Positions 26,723 through 34,945 of a DNA stretch of 64,000 bases are shown piece after piece (positions within the stretch are counted from its first letter, which is position 1; every line of letters starts with the position of its first letter). Position numbers and translations under genes: made by a program. Source of the DNA: Treponema sp. (GTDB lineage Bacteria > Spirochaetota > Spirochaetia > Treponematales > Treponemataceae); the NCBI GenBank assembly GCA_017619795.1, contig JAFZRP010000008.1, positions 48,756 to 112,755 on the forward strand. The letters run 5' to 3'. The notes beneath the pieces are model-generated. The model had not been told where the DNA came from and did no database searches. It worked only from the letters and a program-made list of their open reading frames with translations.

Positions 26723-27385
26723 ATGGAATATTCAGTTATTATTATAGATGACCATCCGCTTTTCAGCCGTGGACTTTCTCAGTTAATAGAGACTCAAAAA
26801 TCTTATAAAGTTGTTGGAATGGCAAAAAACAGAATTGAAGCTATTGAAATGCTTAATGAAATTAAACCTAAGCTTGCCATTGTTGACCTTAATCTTGGAC
26901 AAGAGGATGGACTTGAACTAATTAAGGACATTCTTGTAACCCAGCCAAGCACTAAGGTTCTTGTTCTTTCCATGCACGATGAGCGTTTTTATGCAGAACG
27001 AGCTTTGAAGGCTGGAGCAAAGGGCTATATAATGAAGGAAGAGGCTGAAACTCAGGTTATAAATGCCATTCAAACTGTAATGAACGGTGAGATTTACCTG
27101 AGCGAAAACGAAAGAAAGAGAATAAAAGAGCTTTCTAAGAATGATAAATCTGGTGAAAATGCAGAGCCTTTTGACTTAATTTCGATGCTTTCTGACAGAC
27201 AGCTTCAGATTTTTACGCTGATTGGTAAAGGTCTTGGAACTGTTGAAATTGCAAATAAACTGAATCTTAGTATAAAAACTATTGATACACATAAAGAGAA
27301 TATTAAGCTTAAGCTGCACTGCGGCTCATCTGCAGAATTGCGCCAGATGGCAATAGAATGGACGGCGAAGGCATACACTGGTTAA
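26723..27385 (+). CDS. NarL/FixJ-family response regulator
   Basis: A 220-residue regulator with a receiver domain (DDHPLF near residues 9-14, phosphoacceptor Asp 55 in AIVDLNLGQEDG, conserved Lys in KGYIMKE) and a C-terminal LuxR-type helix-turn-helix (LSDRQLQIFTLIGKGLGTVE, IANKLNLSIKTIDTHKENIK). It is divergent from the LacI-fused kinase and is probably its partner. The target genes are unknown; malQ immediately downstream is one possibility on the other strand. Confidence 0.92.
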   Translation: MEYSVIIIDDHPLFSRGLSQLIETQKSYKVVGMAKNRIEAIEMLNEIKPKLAIVDLNLGQEDGLELIKDILVTQPSTKVLVLSMHDERFYAERALKAGAKGYIMKEEAETQVINAIQTVMNGEIYLSENERKRIKELSKNDKSGENAEPFDLISMLSDRQLQIFTLIGKGLGTVEIANKLNLSIKTIDTHKENIKLKLHCGSSAELRQMAIEWTAKAYTG

Positions 27386-27412
27386 TAAACGTAAACAAGT
27401 ACGGCCTTCGCC

Positions 27413-27437
27413 CGTAGTTTTGCGAAGCAAAACTACG
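27413..27437. repeat. Perfect hairpin between the regulator and malQ
   Basis: An 11-bp stem (27413-27423 with 27427-27437) and a GAA triloop occupy the space between two convergent genes. There is no clear U tract on either strand, so it may end transcripts only weakly or serve as a folding or protein-binding site. Confidence 0.6.
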
Positions 27438-27444
27438 CACTTTA

Positions 27445-29037
27445 TCAGTTGCTTTTTTCGTTGCGACCAAACAGATTTGAGAGAAAGCGGAGATCACTGG
27501 AGTCTGCTTTTTTCAAATCTGTTTTTTTCATGCGCCAGGACCAGTTTGCACCTGTTGTTGAAGGGGTGTTCATTCGTCCTTCGTTACCAGTTCCGATCAA
27601 ATCCTGCATTGTTACTACAGCATAAACTGCACTTGAAGCAAGAATTGTTTTAATCATTTCACGACGCAGCTTTCCGTTTTCAACAAGTTTTTTTGCCTGC
27701 TCTACAGAAAGCTTTTTACCTTCCACATACTGTGCAACAATAACAAGCAGTTCTTCAGAACAATTTTCGAGCCAGCCCTGCAAAGTATCATTATCGTGAG
27801 TACCGGTATAGGCAACACACTCATTTGTTGTAAACATATGCGGCATAAAGTAGTTTGTCATTCCGTTATTTTTTATTTCATCTGTGCTGAATGCAAACTG
27901 AAGAACCTTCATTCCAGGGAAACCGCAGTCATCGCGAAGCTTGCTTACTTCTTCTGTTATGACACCTAAATCCTCTGCAATAATAGGAATATCGCCGAGT
28001 GATTTTTTGATTGCCTTAAACAGGTCTACACCAGGTCCTTTTATCCATTCACCATTTATTGCAGTTTTTTCGCCATAAGGAACAGACCAGTAAGCTTCAA
28101 AACCACGGAAATGGTCTATTCTGAGAACATCTGTAAGTTCAAGAACACGTTTTATGCGCTGAACCCACCATTTATAACCGGTGCTTTTCATTGCGTTCCA
28201 GTCATAAAGAGGATTACCCCACAACTGACCGTCGGCACAGAAATAATCTGGCGGCACACCGGCGACGCAGAGAGGCTTGCCCGATTTATCGAGCTGGAAA
28301 AGCTTCTGGTTTGCCCAGACATCGGCACTATCCGGTGCAACAAAGATTGGAATATCGCCGATAAGTTTTATTCCCTTTTCTGCAGCATACTCTTTAAGGT
28401 TGTTCCACTGTACATCAAAGAAAAACTGTATGATTTTGATGGCTTCTATATCACTTTTGTGTTCAGACTGCCACTCTTTAATTGCGTCTTCCTCGTGGGA
28501 TGCAAGTGATTTTGGCCAATAAGCATTCCACATAGAGGATGCAGGCTTTTCCTGTGCAGCCTTTTCATCATAAACCTGCTTGATGCTCATAAAGGTTGAA
28601 TAATCATTGAGCCAGCCGGACTTTGCTTTACAGAAAGCTTTGTACAGAGCTAAATCTTCTTTTGAAGCATTCTTAAAAAAGAACTCTGCACACTTCTTAA
28701 GCACTGGAGTTTTCCACCATACAACAGAGCCGAAATCAACATTACCGGTGTCCTTTATATAATCTGGTGGAACAATATGCTTTTTATCTGCCCAGCCTTT
28801 TTGCACAAGCAAATCTAAATCAATTAAAAGAGGATTTCCTGCAAAGGTAGAAAAGGAAGCGTAAGGAGAATCGCCGTAGCCTGTAGGACCAAGCGGCAAA
28901 ACCTGCCATAAAGACTGCCCTGCCTGTTCAAGCCAGTCAACAAAATCATAAGCATATTTTCCAAGCGTTCCGATTCCAGGAGTTCCAGGTAATGAGGTTG
29001 GATGAAGCAGAACGCCACTTCTTCTTGTAAAATTCAT
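27445..29037 (-). CDS. malQ: 4-alpha-glucanotransferase (amylomaltase) MalQ
   Basis: GH77 enzyme that transfers maltosyl and longer alpha-1,4-glucan segments. The 530-residue product has the N-terminal RRSGVLLHPTSLPG, the DIPIFVAPDSADVWA segment, the nucleophile region DVLRIDHFRGFEAYW, IIAEDLGVITEEVSKLRD and GTHDNDTLQGWL, all family hallmarks. The ATG at 29037 is used rather than the ATG 13 codons upstream because only from there does it match the family start. No strong Shine-Dalgarno is visible. It probably serves starch or glycogen metabolism. Confidence 0.95.
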   Translation of the reverse strand: MNFTRRSGVLLHPTSLPGTPGIGTLGKYAYDFVDWLEQAGQSLWQVLPLGPTGYGDSPYASFSTFAGNPLLIDLDLLVQKGWADKKHIVPPDYIKDTGNVDFGSVVWWKTPVLKKCAEFFFKNASKEDLALYKAFCKAKSGWLNDYSTFMSIKQVYDEKAAQEKPASSMWNAYWPKSLASHEEDAIKEWQSEHKSDIEAIKIIQFFFDVQWNNLKEYAAEKGIKLIGDIPIFVAPDSADVWANQKLFQLDKSGKPLCVAGVPPDYFCADGQLWGNPLYDWNAMKSTGYKWWVQRIKRVLELTDVLRIDHFRGFEAYWSVPYGEKTAINGEWIKGPGVDLFKAIKKSLGDIPIIAEDLGVITEEVSKLRDDCGFPGMKVLQFAFSTDEIKNNGMTNYFMPHMFTTNECVAYTGTHDNDTLQGWLENCSEELLVIVAQYVEGKKLSVEQAKKLVENGKLRREMIKTILASSAVYAVVTMQDLIGTGNEGRMNTPSTTGANWSWRMKKTDLKKADSSDLRFLSNLFGRNEKSN

Positions 29038-29102
29038 AATAACTGTTCTATCATATATCGTTTTTTTTTTCCACATATATTTATTTGGGTGTATAATAAA
29101 AT

Positions 29103-29837
29103 ATGGTGATATTTTTCATTACTTTCCAGCCTGAAATTTGTCACATCATAGCAGATCATATACCAGACCACAGTTGTTATGTTTTCGATGGATTCGACGG
29201 GGCCATTTCTGTTATGCAGAATATGAAAAACCTGCCGGATTTACTTGTATTAGATTACACTATGCATAATCATGAAGCTTTTGATGTTAATGAGTTTATG
29301 GATATTGTTAAGAGACGTATTCCAAAGATTTATTACAACGATCCGTGCATAATAGCCGGAACCCGCGCGGACCACTGGGATTTTCTTATAAGATATTCAC
29401 ACGGTTATAAAAGAGACATTGATCCAAAGCTTTATTACGACGTATTTGAAAGAATTGAAAAGGTTATAGAGGATCCAGACATTTCTCAGTACATTCCACT
29501 TATGCAAAAGCCAAAACCGCTTCCAAAAGATTTTTACGTTACCAAAATGTATAAAGAAGAATCCATGAAGGATGCCTATAACAGGCTTATTTCGTTTAAG
29601 ATTAGGGCTAAAGTACCGGAAAACCTGTTTTTCCTTATGGAGCTTTTGTACCGCTCGCAGGGAACTCCGTTGTCTTTGGAAGAATTGCAAAAACAGCATG
29701 AAGAAGATTCAAGATTTATTAAAATAAGCTCTCTAAAATGCCAGATTTCAAAGCTGAGAAGGATTCTGGAGGATAATCCTGAGTTTAAATATACGATTAT
29801 AAAACGAAAGAACGGATATTTATTGCTTACGATTTGA
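29103..29837 (+). CDS. Atypical OmpR-like regulator with degenerate receiver
   Basis: A 244-residue protein. The N-terminal domain looks like a receiver (LPDLLVLDYTMHNHEAF, phosphoacceptor-like Asp near 51-52) but lacks the acidic pair at its first loop (it begins MVIFFITFQPE) and no conserved Lys is apparent, so normal phosphotransfer is unlikely. The C-terminal 85 residues resemble a winged helix of the OmpR class (TPLSLEELQKQHEEDSRFIK, then KCQISKLRRILEDN and a terminal GYLLLTI). TATAAT lies 5 nt before the ATG. It is an orphan divergent from malQ; its partner and target genes are unknown. Confidence 0.65.
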   Translation: MVIFFITFQPEICHIIADHIPDHSCYVFDGFDGAISVMQNMKNLPDLLVLDYTMHNHEAFDVNEFMDIVKRRIPKIYYNDPCIIAGTRADHWDFLIRYSHGYKRDIDPKLYYDVFERIEKVIEDPDISQYIPLMQKPKPLPKDFYVTKMYKEESMKDAYNRLISFKIRAKVPENLFFLMELLYRSQGTPLSLEELQKQHEEDSRFIKISSLKCQISKLRRILEDNPEFKYTIIKRKNGYLLLTI

Positions 29838-29850
29838 TATTTTGTATTTA

Positions 29851-29891
29851 AAATAAAAAAGCTGTCTGAACCTTACATAAAGATTCAGGCA
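29851..29891 (-). terminator. Terminator of the chemotaxis operon
   Basis: Stem TGTCTGAA (29863-29870) with TTCAGGCA (29884-29891), followed on the minus strand by a U-rich run, 37 nt after the cheY stop. Confidence 0.75.
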
Positions 29892-29927
29892 ACTTCTTTA
29901 TTGAGACCTATTGTTTTCTACAGATAA

Positions 29928-30362
29928 TTAGCCCAAAACCTTGGAGATTCGCTCCAAAACCTTCTTTCTATCCAAAGGCTTGATGATGAAGCTCTTTGCA
30001 CCTAACATCAAAGATTTCTTAACAAGCTCTTCTTTTCCAAGAGCACTTACCATTACAACCTTTGCATTCTTATCAAAAGCCATAATCTGCTCGAGAGCTG
30101 TAATACCATCCATCTTAGGCATAGTAATATCCATTGTTACAAGGTCAACCTGTGGACACAATTCTTTATACTTATCCACACCTTCCTTACCGTCTACAGC
30201 TGTAGCAACTACATCATAGCCTTCGCTGGCAAGAATCTGGCCTAACTGTTTTGCAACAAACATAGAATCATCTACAACCAGAACTCTGTAACATGTACCG
30301 TCACTTTTAATTCCCTCTGGCGGACGTTCATTCAGATTTGGAAAATCCTGTATTGTTTTCAT
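29928..30362 (-). CDS. cheY: Chemotaxis response regulator CheY
   Basis: Single-domain receiver that carries the signal from CheA to the flagellar motor. The 144-residue product has a 25-residue N-terminal extension, then the acidic pair Asp31-Asp32 (VLVVDDSMFVAKQLG), phosphoacceptor Asp78 (VDLVTMDITMPKMDG) and Lys128 (FIIKPL). It is last in the cheA operon, the gene order of treponemes and borreliae. CheX encoded just upstream would dephosphorylate it. Confidence 0.93.
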   Translation of the reverse strand: MKTIQDFPNLNERPPEGIKSDGTCYRVLVVDDSMFVAKQLGQILASEGYDVVATAVDGKEGVDKYKELCPQVDLVTMDITMPKMDGITALEQIMAFDKNAKVVMVSALGKEELVKKSLMLGAKSFIIKPLDRKKVLERISKVLG

Positions 30363-30383
30363 TTCTTATCTCCTTATATATTC

Positions 30384-30866
30384 CTAAGTACGTTCACGTA
30401 TAGCAACATTAACTTCAATTTTACCACATTCGGAAATTAAAGGAACGATTAAAGCTTCTACGCTATCGGTAGTTCCACCCAATGCAGCGATTTCCATTTT
30501 TTGTCCTACAAACAATGTCGGAGGAGTAAGGTCGAATCGGAAACCTAATTCATGCAGCTTTGTAACGGCCTGAGCAGTAATGATGTTAGCCAACTCACTG
30601 ATTGTAGCCTTTGCCAGATCATCGAACTCAGGAAGCTTTTCACCATTCATTGCAGATGCAATGTTCAGAGCAGTTTCAGTTGTCATATCAAACAAAACAC
30701 GTCCCTCAACGCTTCCTGCAAGACCAACCAGTGCAGCAACACCCATAACAGGCATAGCTGTTGATTTCAAGTACAGATCTCCACGTTTTACTTCTGCGCC
30801 ACCAAGCACTTCCTGCAAAACACGGAATGAAGTTTCTACAAACGGGTTAATATATTCTACTCGCAT
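30384..30866 (-). CDS. cheX: CheY-P phosphatase CheX
   Basis: A 160-residue homologue of the CheC/CheX/FliY phosphatase family. The catalytic motif ExxN is present (ATISELANIITAQ) followed by the conserved PP segment (LTPPTLFVG). CheX dephosphorylates CheY-P in spirochaetes in place of CheZ. It sits between the CheW-CheR hybrid and CheY. GAGGGG precedes the ATG. Length fits the family. Confidence 0.92.
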   Translation of the reverse strand: MRVEYINPFVETSFRVLQEVLGGAEVKRGDLYLKSTAMPVMGVAALVGLAGSVEGRVLFDMTTETALNIASAMNGEKLPEFDDLAKATISELANIITAQAVTKLHELGFRFDLTPPTLFVGQKMEIAALGGTTDSVEALIVPLISECGKIEVNVAIRERT

Positions 30867-30878
30867 GTCAATCCCCTC

Positions 30879-32276
30879 TTATTCTTTATTATATGCTACA
30901 AGAGCATCAACACTTTTTTCACCAAATCCATAAGATGCCGGGATTCTTTCGTTTTCACCAACTATGGCTACAGCATTTCCCTTCATCTTCTCTAAGAAAT
31001 CCTCAAGAATTGTATTCTGAGCATTCACGTCGAGATATGACAATATATCTCTAGCAAAAATTACATCAACCATTGGAAGTACATTTGTGTTTTTACAGTC
31101 ATGATATTCGAACATGATGCTGTCTTTTATTTCCTGATTGAATGTATATTCATTATTTGCTTTCATTGTTAAGTATTTGCCAAACCATTCGTTAGAAAGC
31201 TCGGCAGGAATTGTCATAAGCCCGGCATTAGAAACATTAAGAAGGTCAACATCCTGTGCATAAATTCTGAGTTTTGCTGTTGGATATCTGTCTTTAAGTA
31301 CACAAGCAAGACAATAGGTTTCTATACCCTTTCCACAGCCAGGATTCCAGACAATAATCTGTTTTGCAGCGTTGTCTGGAAGAAGCTTCTTTATGCTTCC
31401 TGCATAAGCGGCAGACCACCATCTTCCTGAGAACTGAGAAAAGAAAGGTTTAAGGAATTCATTTGCATCCTCTTCACCCTGAAGCTGAGATTTATCTTCG
31501 CCTCTTGCCTTTTTCCATTCTTCGTAGCGATGTCGCACCCAATCCTTGTTCAAATCTGAAACAAAGAATTTTTTATAGTTAGCAAGGCTTTCGCCTATAA
31601 ATTTAATATCAAGCTCTGCTTTTTCGTCCTGAATCTGTTTTACAGAAACCTTCTGCTGTTTTTCTGAATCGTAAATCATATTCTGTGAATTATTTACAGG
31701 ATTTACTGCATTTACAGCAGGATTTACAGGATTCTCTGGTCCAGCATGCTTTTCTTCTTTTTCTACAGATTCCTTAGCGGCAAAAATCTTTATAACATCA
31801 AGGAGAACGTAAAGTCTGTTGTTGCTTTCTACAACACCGCTGATGTATTTGATGTTTATGTCGCCAAATAGAGGATGAGGTGGCTGAATTGTGCTCTTCT
31901 GAACACCAACAACCTTATCTATCTTATCTACAACAAGTCCGAAGGTCTGATCTTCAACAGTAAGAATAAGAAGATTCTGCATTTTCTTTTCGTTGTCGGT
32001 AGAAACATCAATATTGAAGAACAAACGAAGATCAAGAATCGGAATAATTTCACCTCGAAGATTGTAAACACCAAGTACAAAAGGCAAAGTGTTAGGAACA
32101 TATGTAAAGCGTCCGGCTTTAGCAATTTCCTTTACATGCATGATGTCGATTGCGTAATCCTTTTCTGCAAGAGAGAAAGTAACCATCTTGAAATCTATGA
32201 AAGCCGCAGCTTCATTTGCATTCTGTATTTTTTCGTTTACCTGTTCCGCTGCGTTCATTAATTTATTATCATCCAT
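30879..32276 (-). CDS. cheW: CheW-CheR hybrid chemotaxis protein
   Basis: A 465-residue fusion. Residues about 25-165 form a CheW domain (KDYAIDIMHVKEIAKAGRF, NLRGEIIPILDLRLFF, GLVVDKIDKVVGVQKSTI). Residues about 225-460 resemble the SAM-dependent CheR methyltransferase fold, with WNPGCGKGIETYCLACVLKD at the SAM loop and FARDILSYLDVNAQ at the RNVLIYFD position. Key residues of the SAM site are only partly kept, so methyltransferase activity is uncertain. Such CheW-CheR hybrids occur beside cheA in spirochaetes, where they build the chemoreceptor array. It lies between cheA (27-bp gap) and cheX. Confidence 0.92.
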   Translation of the reverse strand: MDDNKLMNAAEQVNEKIQNANEAAAFIDFKMVTFSLAEKDYAIDIMHVKEIAKAGRFTYVPNTLPFVLGVYNLRGEIIPILDLRLFFNIDVSTDNEKKMQNLLILTVEDQTFGLVVDKIDKVVGVQKSTIQPPHPLFGDINIKYISGVVESNNRLYVLLDVIKIFAAKESVEKEEKHAGPENPVNPAVNAVNPVNNSQNMIYDSEKQQKVSVKQIQDEKAELDIKFIGESLANYKKFFVSDLNKDWVRHRYEEWKKARGEDKSQLQGEEDANEFLKPFFSQFSGRWWSAAYAGSIKKLLPDNAAKQIIVWNPGCGKGIETYCLACVLKDRYPTAKLRIYAQDVDLLNVSNAGLMTIPAELSNEWFGKYLTMKANNEYTFNQEIKDSIMFEYHDCKNTNVLPMVDVIFARDILSYLDVNAQNTILEDFLEKMKGNAVAIVGENERIPASYGFGEKSVDALVAYNKE

Positions 32277-32303
32277 AACTAACCTACCTGAAAAACTGCT
32301 AAA

Positions 32304-34784
32304 TTACTGTACAAGACTTTCCTGTGCCTGAGCCAGTAATTCCTGACGAACACCTAATTCAAGGAGCTGACTTACATCAATAATCAACGAAACTGAACCA
32401 TCGCCCAAAATTGAAGCACCAGCAATTCCCGGAGAATTAGTGAACTGATCACGCAGAGGTTTAATTACGACATCCTCTTCTCCAATCAGAGAATCAACCA
32501 TAACACCAATCTTCTTTTCCTGTGTTCCAACAATTACGATATAGCATTCATCAGATTTTGCGCTTTCCTTAATGTTGAACAGCCTTGAAAGACGGAGTAC
32601 ACTGATAACCTCATTTCGGACATTCATAATCTCATAATTATCGATATGACTAATCTCATCGAGAGGAATGCACTGGCTTTCAATAACGTTAGCAATAGGA
32701 ATTGAGTAGATTTCTTTGCCAACTTTAACAAGAAGACCCTGTATAATTGCAAGTGTAAGAGGAATCTTGATAATAAAAGAGGTTCCCTTACCCTTTGTAG
32801 AATTAACTGAAATATTACCCTTAAGGTTGCTTATCATAGTCTTAACTACGTCAAGACCAACACCACGTCCAGAAATATTAGAAATCTTGTCGGCGGTAGA
32901 GAAGCCAGGCTGCATAATCAGCTGATGAACTTCCTGCTCTGTAAGGAACTTGTCCGGATGAATAAGTCCACGATCAATTGCTTTTGCCCTAACCTTTTCT
33001 GCATCAATTCCAGCACCGTCATCTTTAATTTCGATAACAATCATATTGCCTTCATTAGAAGCTTTAAGGAATACAGTTCCTTCTTCAGGCTTTCCGGCAG
33101 CTTTTCTTTCAGCAGGAGATTCAATTCCATGATCAACAGCATTGCGTACACAATGCATAATTGGATCAAGAAGGTCTTCTACAACTGACTTATCAAGCTC
33201 GGTGTCCTCACCTTCTATTACAAGATTTATCTTTTTATTCAAATCGCGCTGCAAGTCACGAACAACTCGTGGGAATCGGCTGAAAATCTGATTGATTGGA
33301 ACCATTCGGATTTTCATTACACCTTCCTGAAGTTCACCTGCGATTGTACCAAGATTCTGTGTGTATGAACGGAATCTTCCGGTTATCTGCTTAAGCTCTG
33401 CTTCGTAAGAATCGAACATTGTTCCCATTGTTCCGTATTCATCGAGCAGCTGCTTTTTAACTTCGTTCATTGGAACACCGCTCTTGAGGAGTTCAAGGAA
33501 CTCTGGGAGACGGTCAAACAGAGAATGAATCTTTTCTTTAAATGAAGATTCGAGACCCTGGAAGGTTGAAAGCTCGTTTGAAGTCTGTATAGCAAGCTGG
33601 TTGAAGGAAGCCTTATTAATAACTGCTTCAGAAACAAGGTTAAGCAGATTATCGATACGGCGGGAATCAACACGAAGAATTGAGCCCTGCTGAGTGTGCT
33701 GAGCAGCAGCCTCCTTCTTAACTTCTGTTTTCTTTTCTTCTGGTTCAGCCGGTTTTGCAGCTGCAACAGGAGTTTTTTCTACAGGAGTCTGAGGTGCAGG
33801 AGCTTCCTTTACAGGAGCTTTTTCAACAACAGGAGCTGCCGGAGCTACTTCTACAGGTTTACTCTCTACAACAGGTTTTGCAGCTGGAGCTTCTTTTACA
33901 GTAGCAGCTGAACCTCTGTAATTATCATCTGTAACTAATTGTGCGTCTGTAATCAATGTAACATCACTTAAAAAGGCAACATCTTCAATTGCTTCTGCTT
34001 CTGCAGATGTTGCAATATAATAGAATACATTTTCGTAGAACTGGTCTTCGTAAAGTGCATCAAAATCTGGAATTGTCTTTAAAACATTTCCTACAGATTT
34101 TAAAGCTGCAAATACCTGAATACCACCAACTGTATTCATTGGATTATTTTCATCAAACTTAACAGCTATACACCAAAGCTTCTGGTCTGCCTCGCAGGCA
34201 CCCTTAAGCTCAACATAATCATCCTCTGAAATACCAGGATTAACCATTCCAGAAGCAGAAGGAGCGGATACTGGAGCAGCTGCTACTGGTGCTGTAGGAG
34301 CTGGTGCCGGTTTTGCTGGAGTCTGCATAGAAGCCTGTACAGCAGCTGCGGCTGCCTTAAGTCCACCACCTTTAACAGCACTACCCTTTGCAGGAAGATA
34401 TGAATGGAGTTTTTCAAGAATAGAATTAATATCCTCCTCGTAAACACTGCCATTCTGCCTTGCTTCAAGCATAGCTTTTATAACATCAATAGATGTGAGA
34501 AGAATATCAACCACATCTTCATCAATCTGAACTCTATCCGATCTTATCTCATCCAAAACATCTTCTACAGAATGTGTGAAGTGAGACAATTCATTCATCT
34601 CTACTGTAGCGGAACCACCTTTAAGTGTATGTGCAGCACGGAAAACTTCATCAATAGCCTCATGATTCTGAGGGTCATTCTCTATTACGAGAATATTGCT
34701 TTCCAACTGCTCAACCTGCTGTTCTGCTTCAGCGAAAAAGTCTTTTAAAAGCTCTTCGTTATTAGGGTCAAGATAATCGCTCAT
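32304..34784 (-). CDS. cheA: Chemotaxis histidine kinase CheA
   Basis: An 826-residue kinase of the chemoreceptor array. P1 has the phosphoacceptor His52 in FRAAHTLKGGSATV. An Ala/Pro-rich linker and a poorly conserved P2-like region (about 180-310) follow, then a second Pro/Ala/Lys-rich linker, a P3 dimerisation helix, the P4 ATP-binding domain (HCVRNAVDHGIESPAERKAA, EIKDDGAGIDAEKV, GRGVGLDVVKTMI) and a C-terminal CheW-like P5. The start at 34784 has no Shine-Dalgarno; the -10 box ends 6 nt upstream. It heads the operon with the CheW-CheR hybrid, CheX and CheY. Confidence 0.95.
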   Translation of the reverse strand: MSDYLDPNNEELLKDFFAEAEQQVEQLESNILVIENDPQNHEAIDEVFRAAHTLKGGSATVEMNELSHFTHSVEDVLDEIRSDRVQIDEDVVDILLTSIDVIKAMLEARQNGSVYEEDINSILEKLHSYLPAKGSAVKGGGLKAAAAAVQASMQTPAKPAPAPTAPVAAAPVSAPSASGMVNPGISEDDYVELKGACEADQKLWCIAVKFDENNPMNTVGGIQVFAALKSVGNVLKTIPDFDALYEDQFYENVFYYIATSAEAEAIEDVAFLSDVTLITDAQLVTDDNYRGSAATVKEAPAAKPVVESKPVEVAPAAPVVEKAPVKEAPAPQTPVEKTPVAAAKPAEPEEKKTEVKKEAAAQHTQQGSILRVDSRRIDNLLNLVSEAVINKASFNQLAIQTSNELSTFQGLESSFKEKIHSLFDRLPEFLELLKSGVPMNEVKKQLLDEYGTMGTMFDSYEAELKQITGRFRSYTQNLGTIAGELQEGVMKIRMVPINQIFSRFPRVVRDLQRDLNKKINLVIEGEDTELDKSVVEDLLDPIMHCVRNAVDHGIESPAERKAAGKPEEGTVFLKASNEGNMIVIEIKDDGAGIDAEKVRAKAIDRGLIHPDKFLTEQEVHQLIMQPGFSTADKISNISGRGVGLDVVKTMISNLKGNISVNSTKGKGTSFIIKIPLTLAIIQGLLVKVGKEIYSIPIANVIESQCIPLDEISHIDNYEIMNVRNEVISVLRLSRLFNIKESAKSDECYIVIVGTQEKKIGVMVDSLIGEEDVVIKPLRDQFTNSPGIAGASILGDGSVSLIIDVSQLLELGVRQELLAQAQESLVQ

Positions 34785-34790
34785 AAGAAT

Positions 34791-34818
34791 ATTATATACC
34801 GAAAATCATAGTTTTCAA
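34791..34818 (-). promoter_or_regulatory. cheA promoter, probably leaderless
   Basis: TTGAAA (34813-34818) and TATAAT (34791-34796) are separated by 16 bp on the minus strand. The -10 ends 6 nt before the cheA ATG, leaving no room for a Shine-Dalgarno. Confidence 0.7.
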
Positions 34819-34876
34819 GCGAAAACAATTTTATTTTTCTTTTATTTTTTACATTACAGCAGTTTGTATGTTTTCT

Positions 34877-34904
34877 TAAAGAAAAGGGTATTTCCAGCCG
34901 ATAA
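34877..34904 (+). promoter_or_regulatory. Sigma-28-like promoter of the porin-like gene
   Basis: TAAA (34877-34880), a 16-bp spacer and GCCGATAA (34897-34904), an exact flagellar sigma-28 -10, lie upstream of the gene at 34946. A start near 34911 leaves a 35-nt leader carrying a GGAG site. Confidence 0.7.
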
Positions 34905-34945
34905 TCAATTTGGAAATCTTTATTTTTAAGATTATGGAGAAAAAT

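Noticed and set aside
28350..28370. GCCGATAA inside malQ
   Set aside because: Internal to the coding region with no downstream gene on that strand in range.
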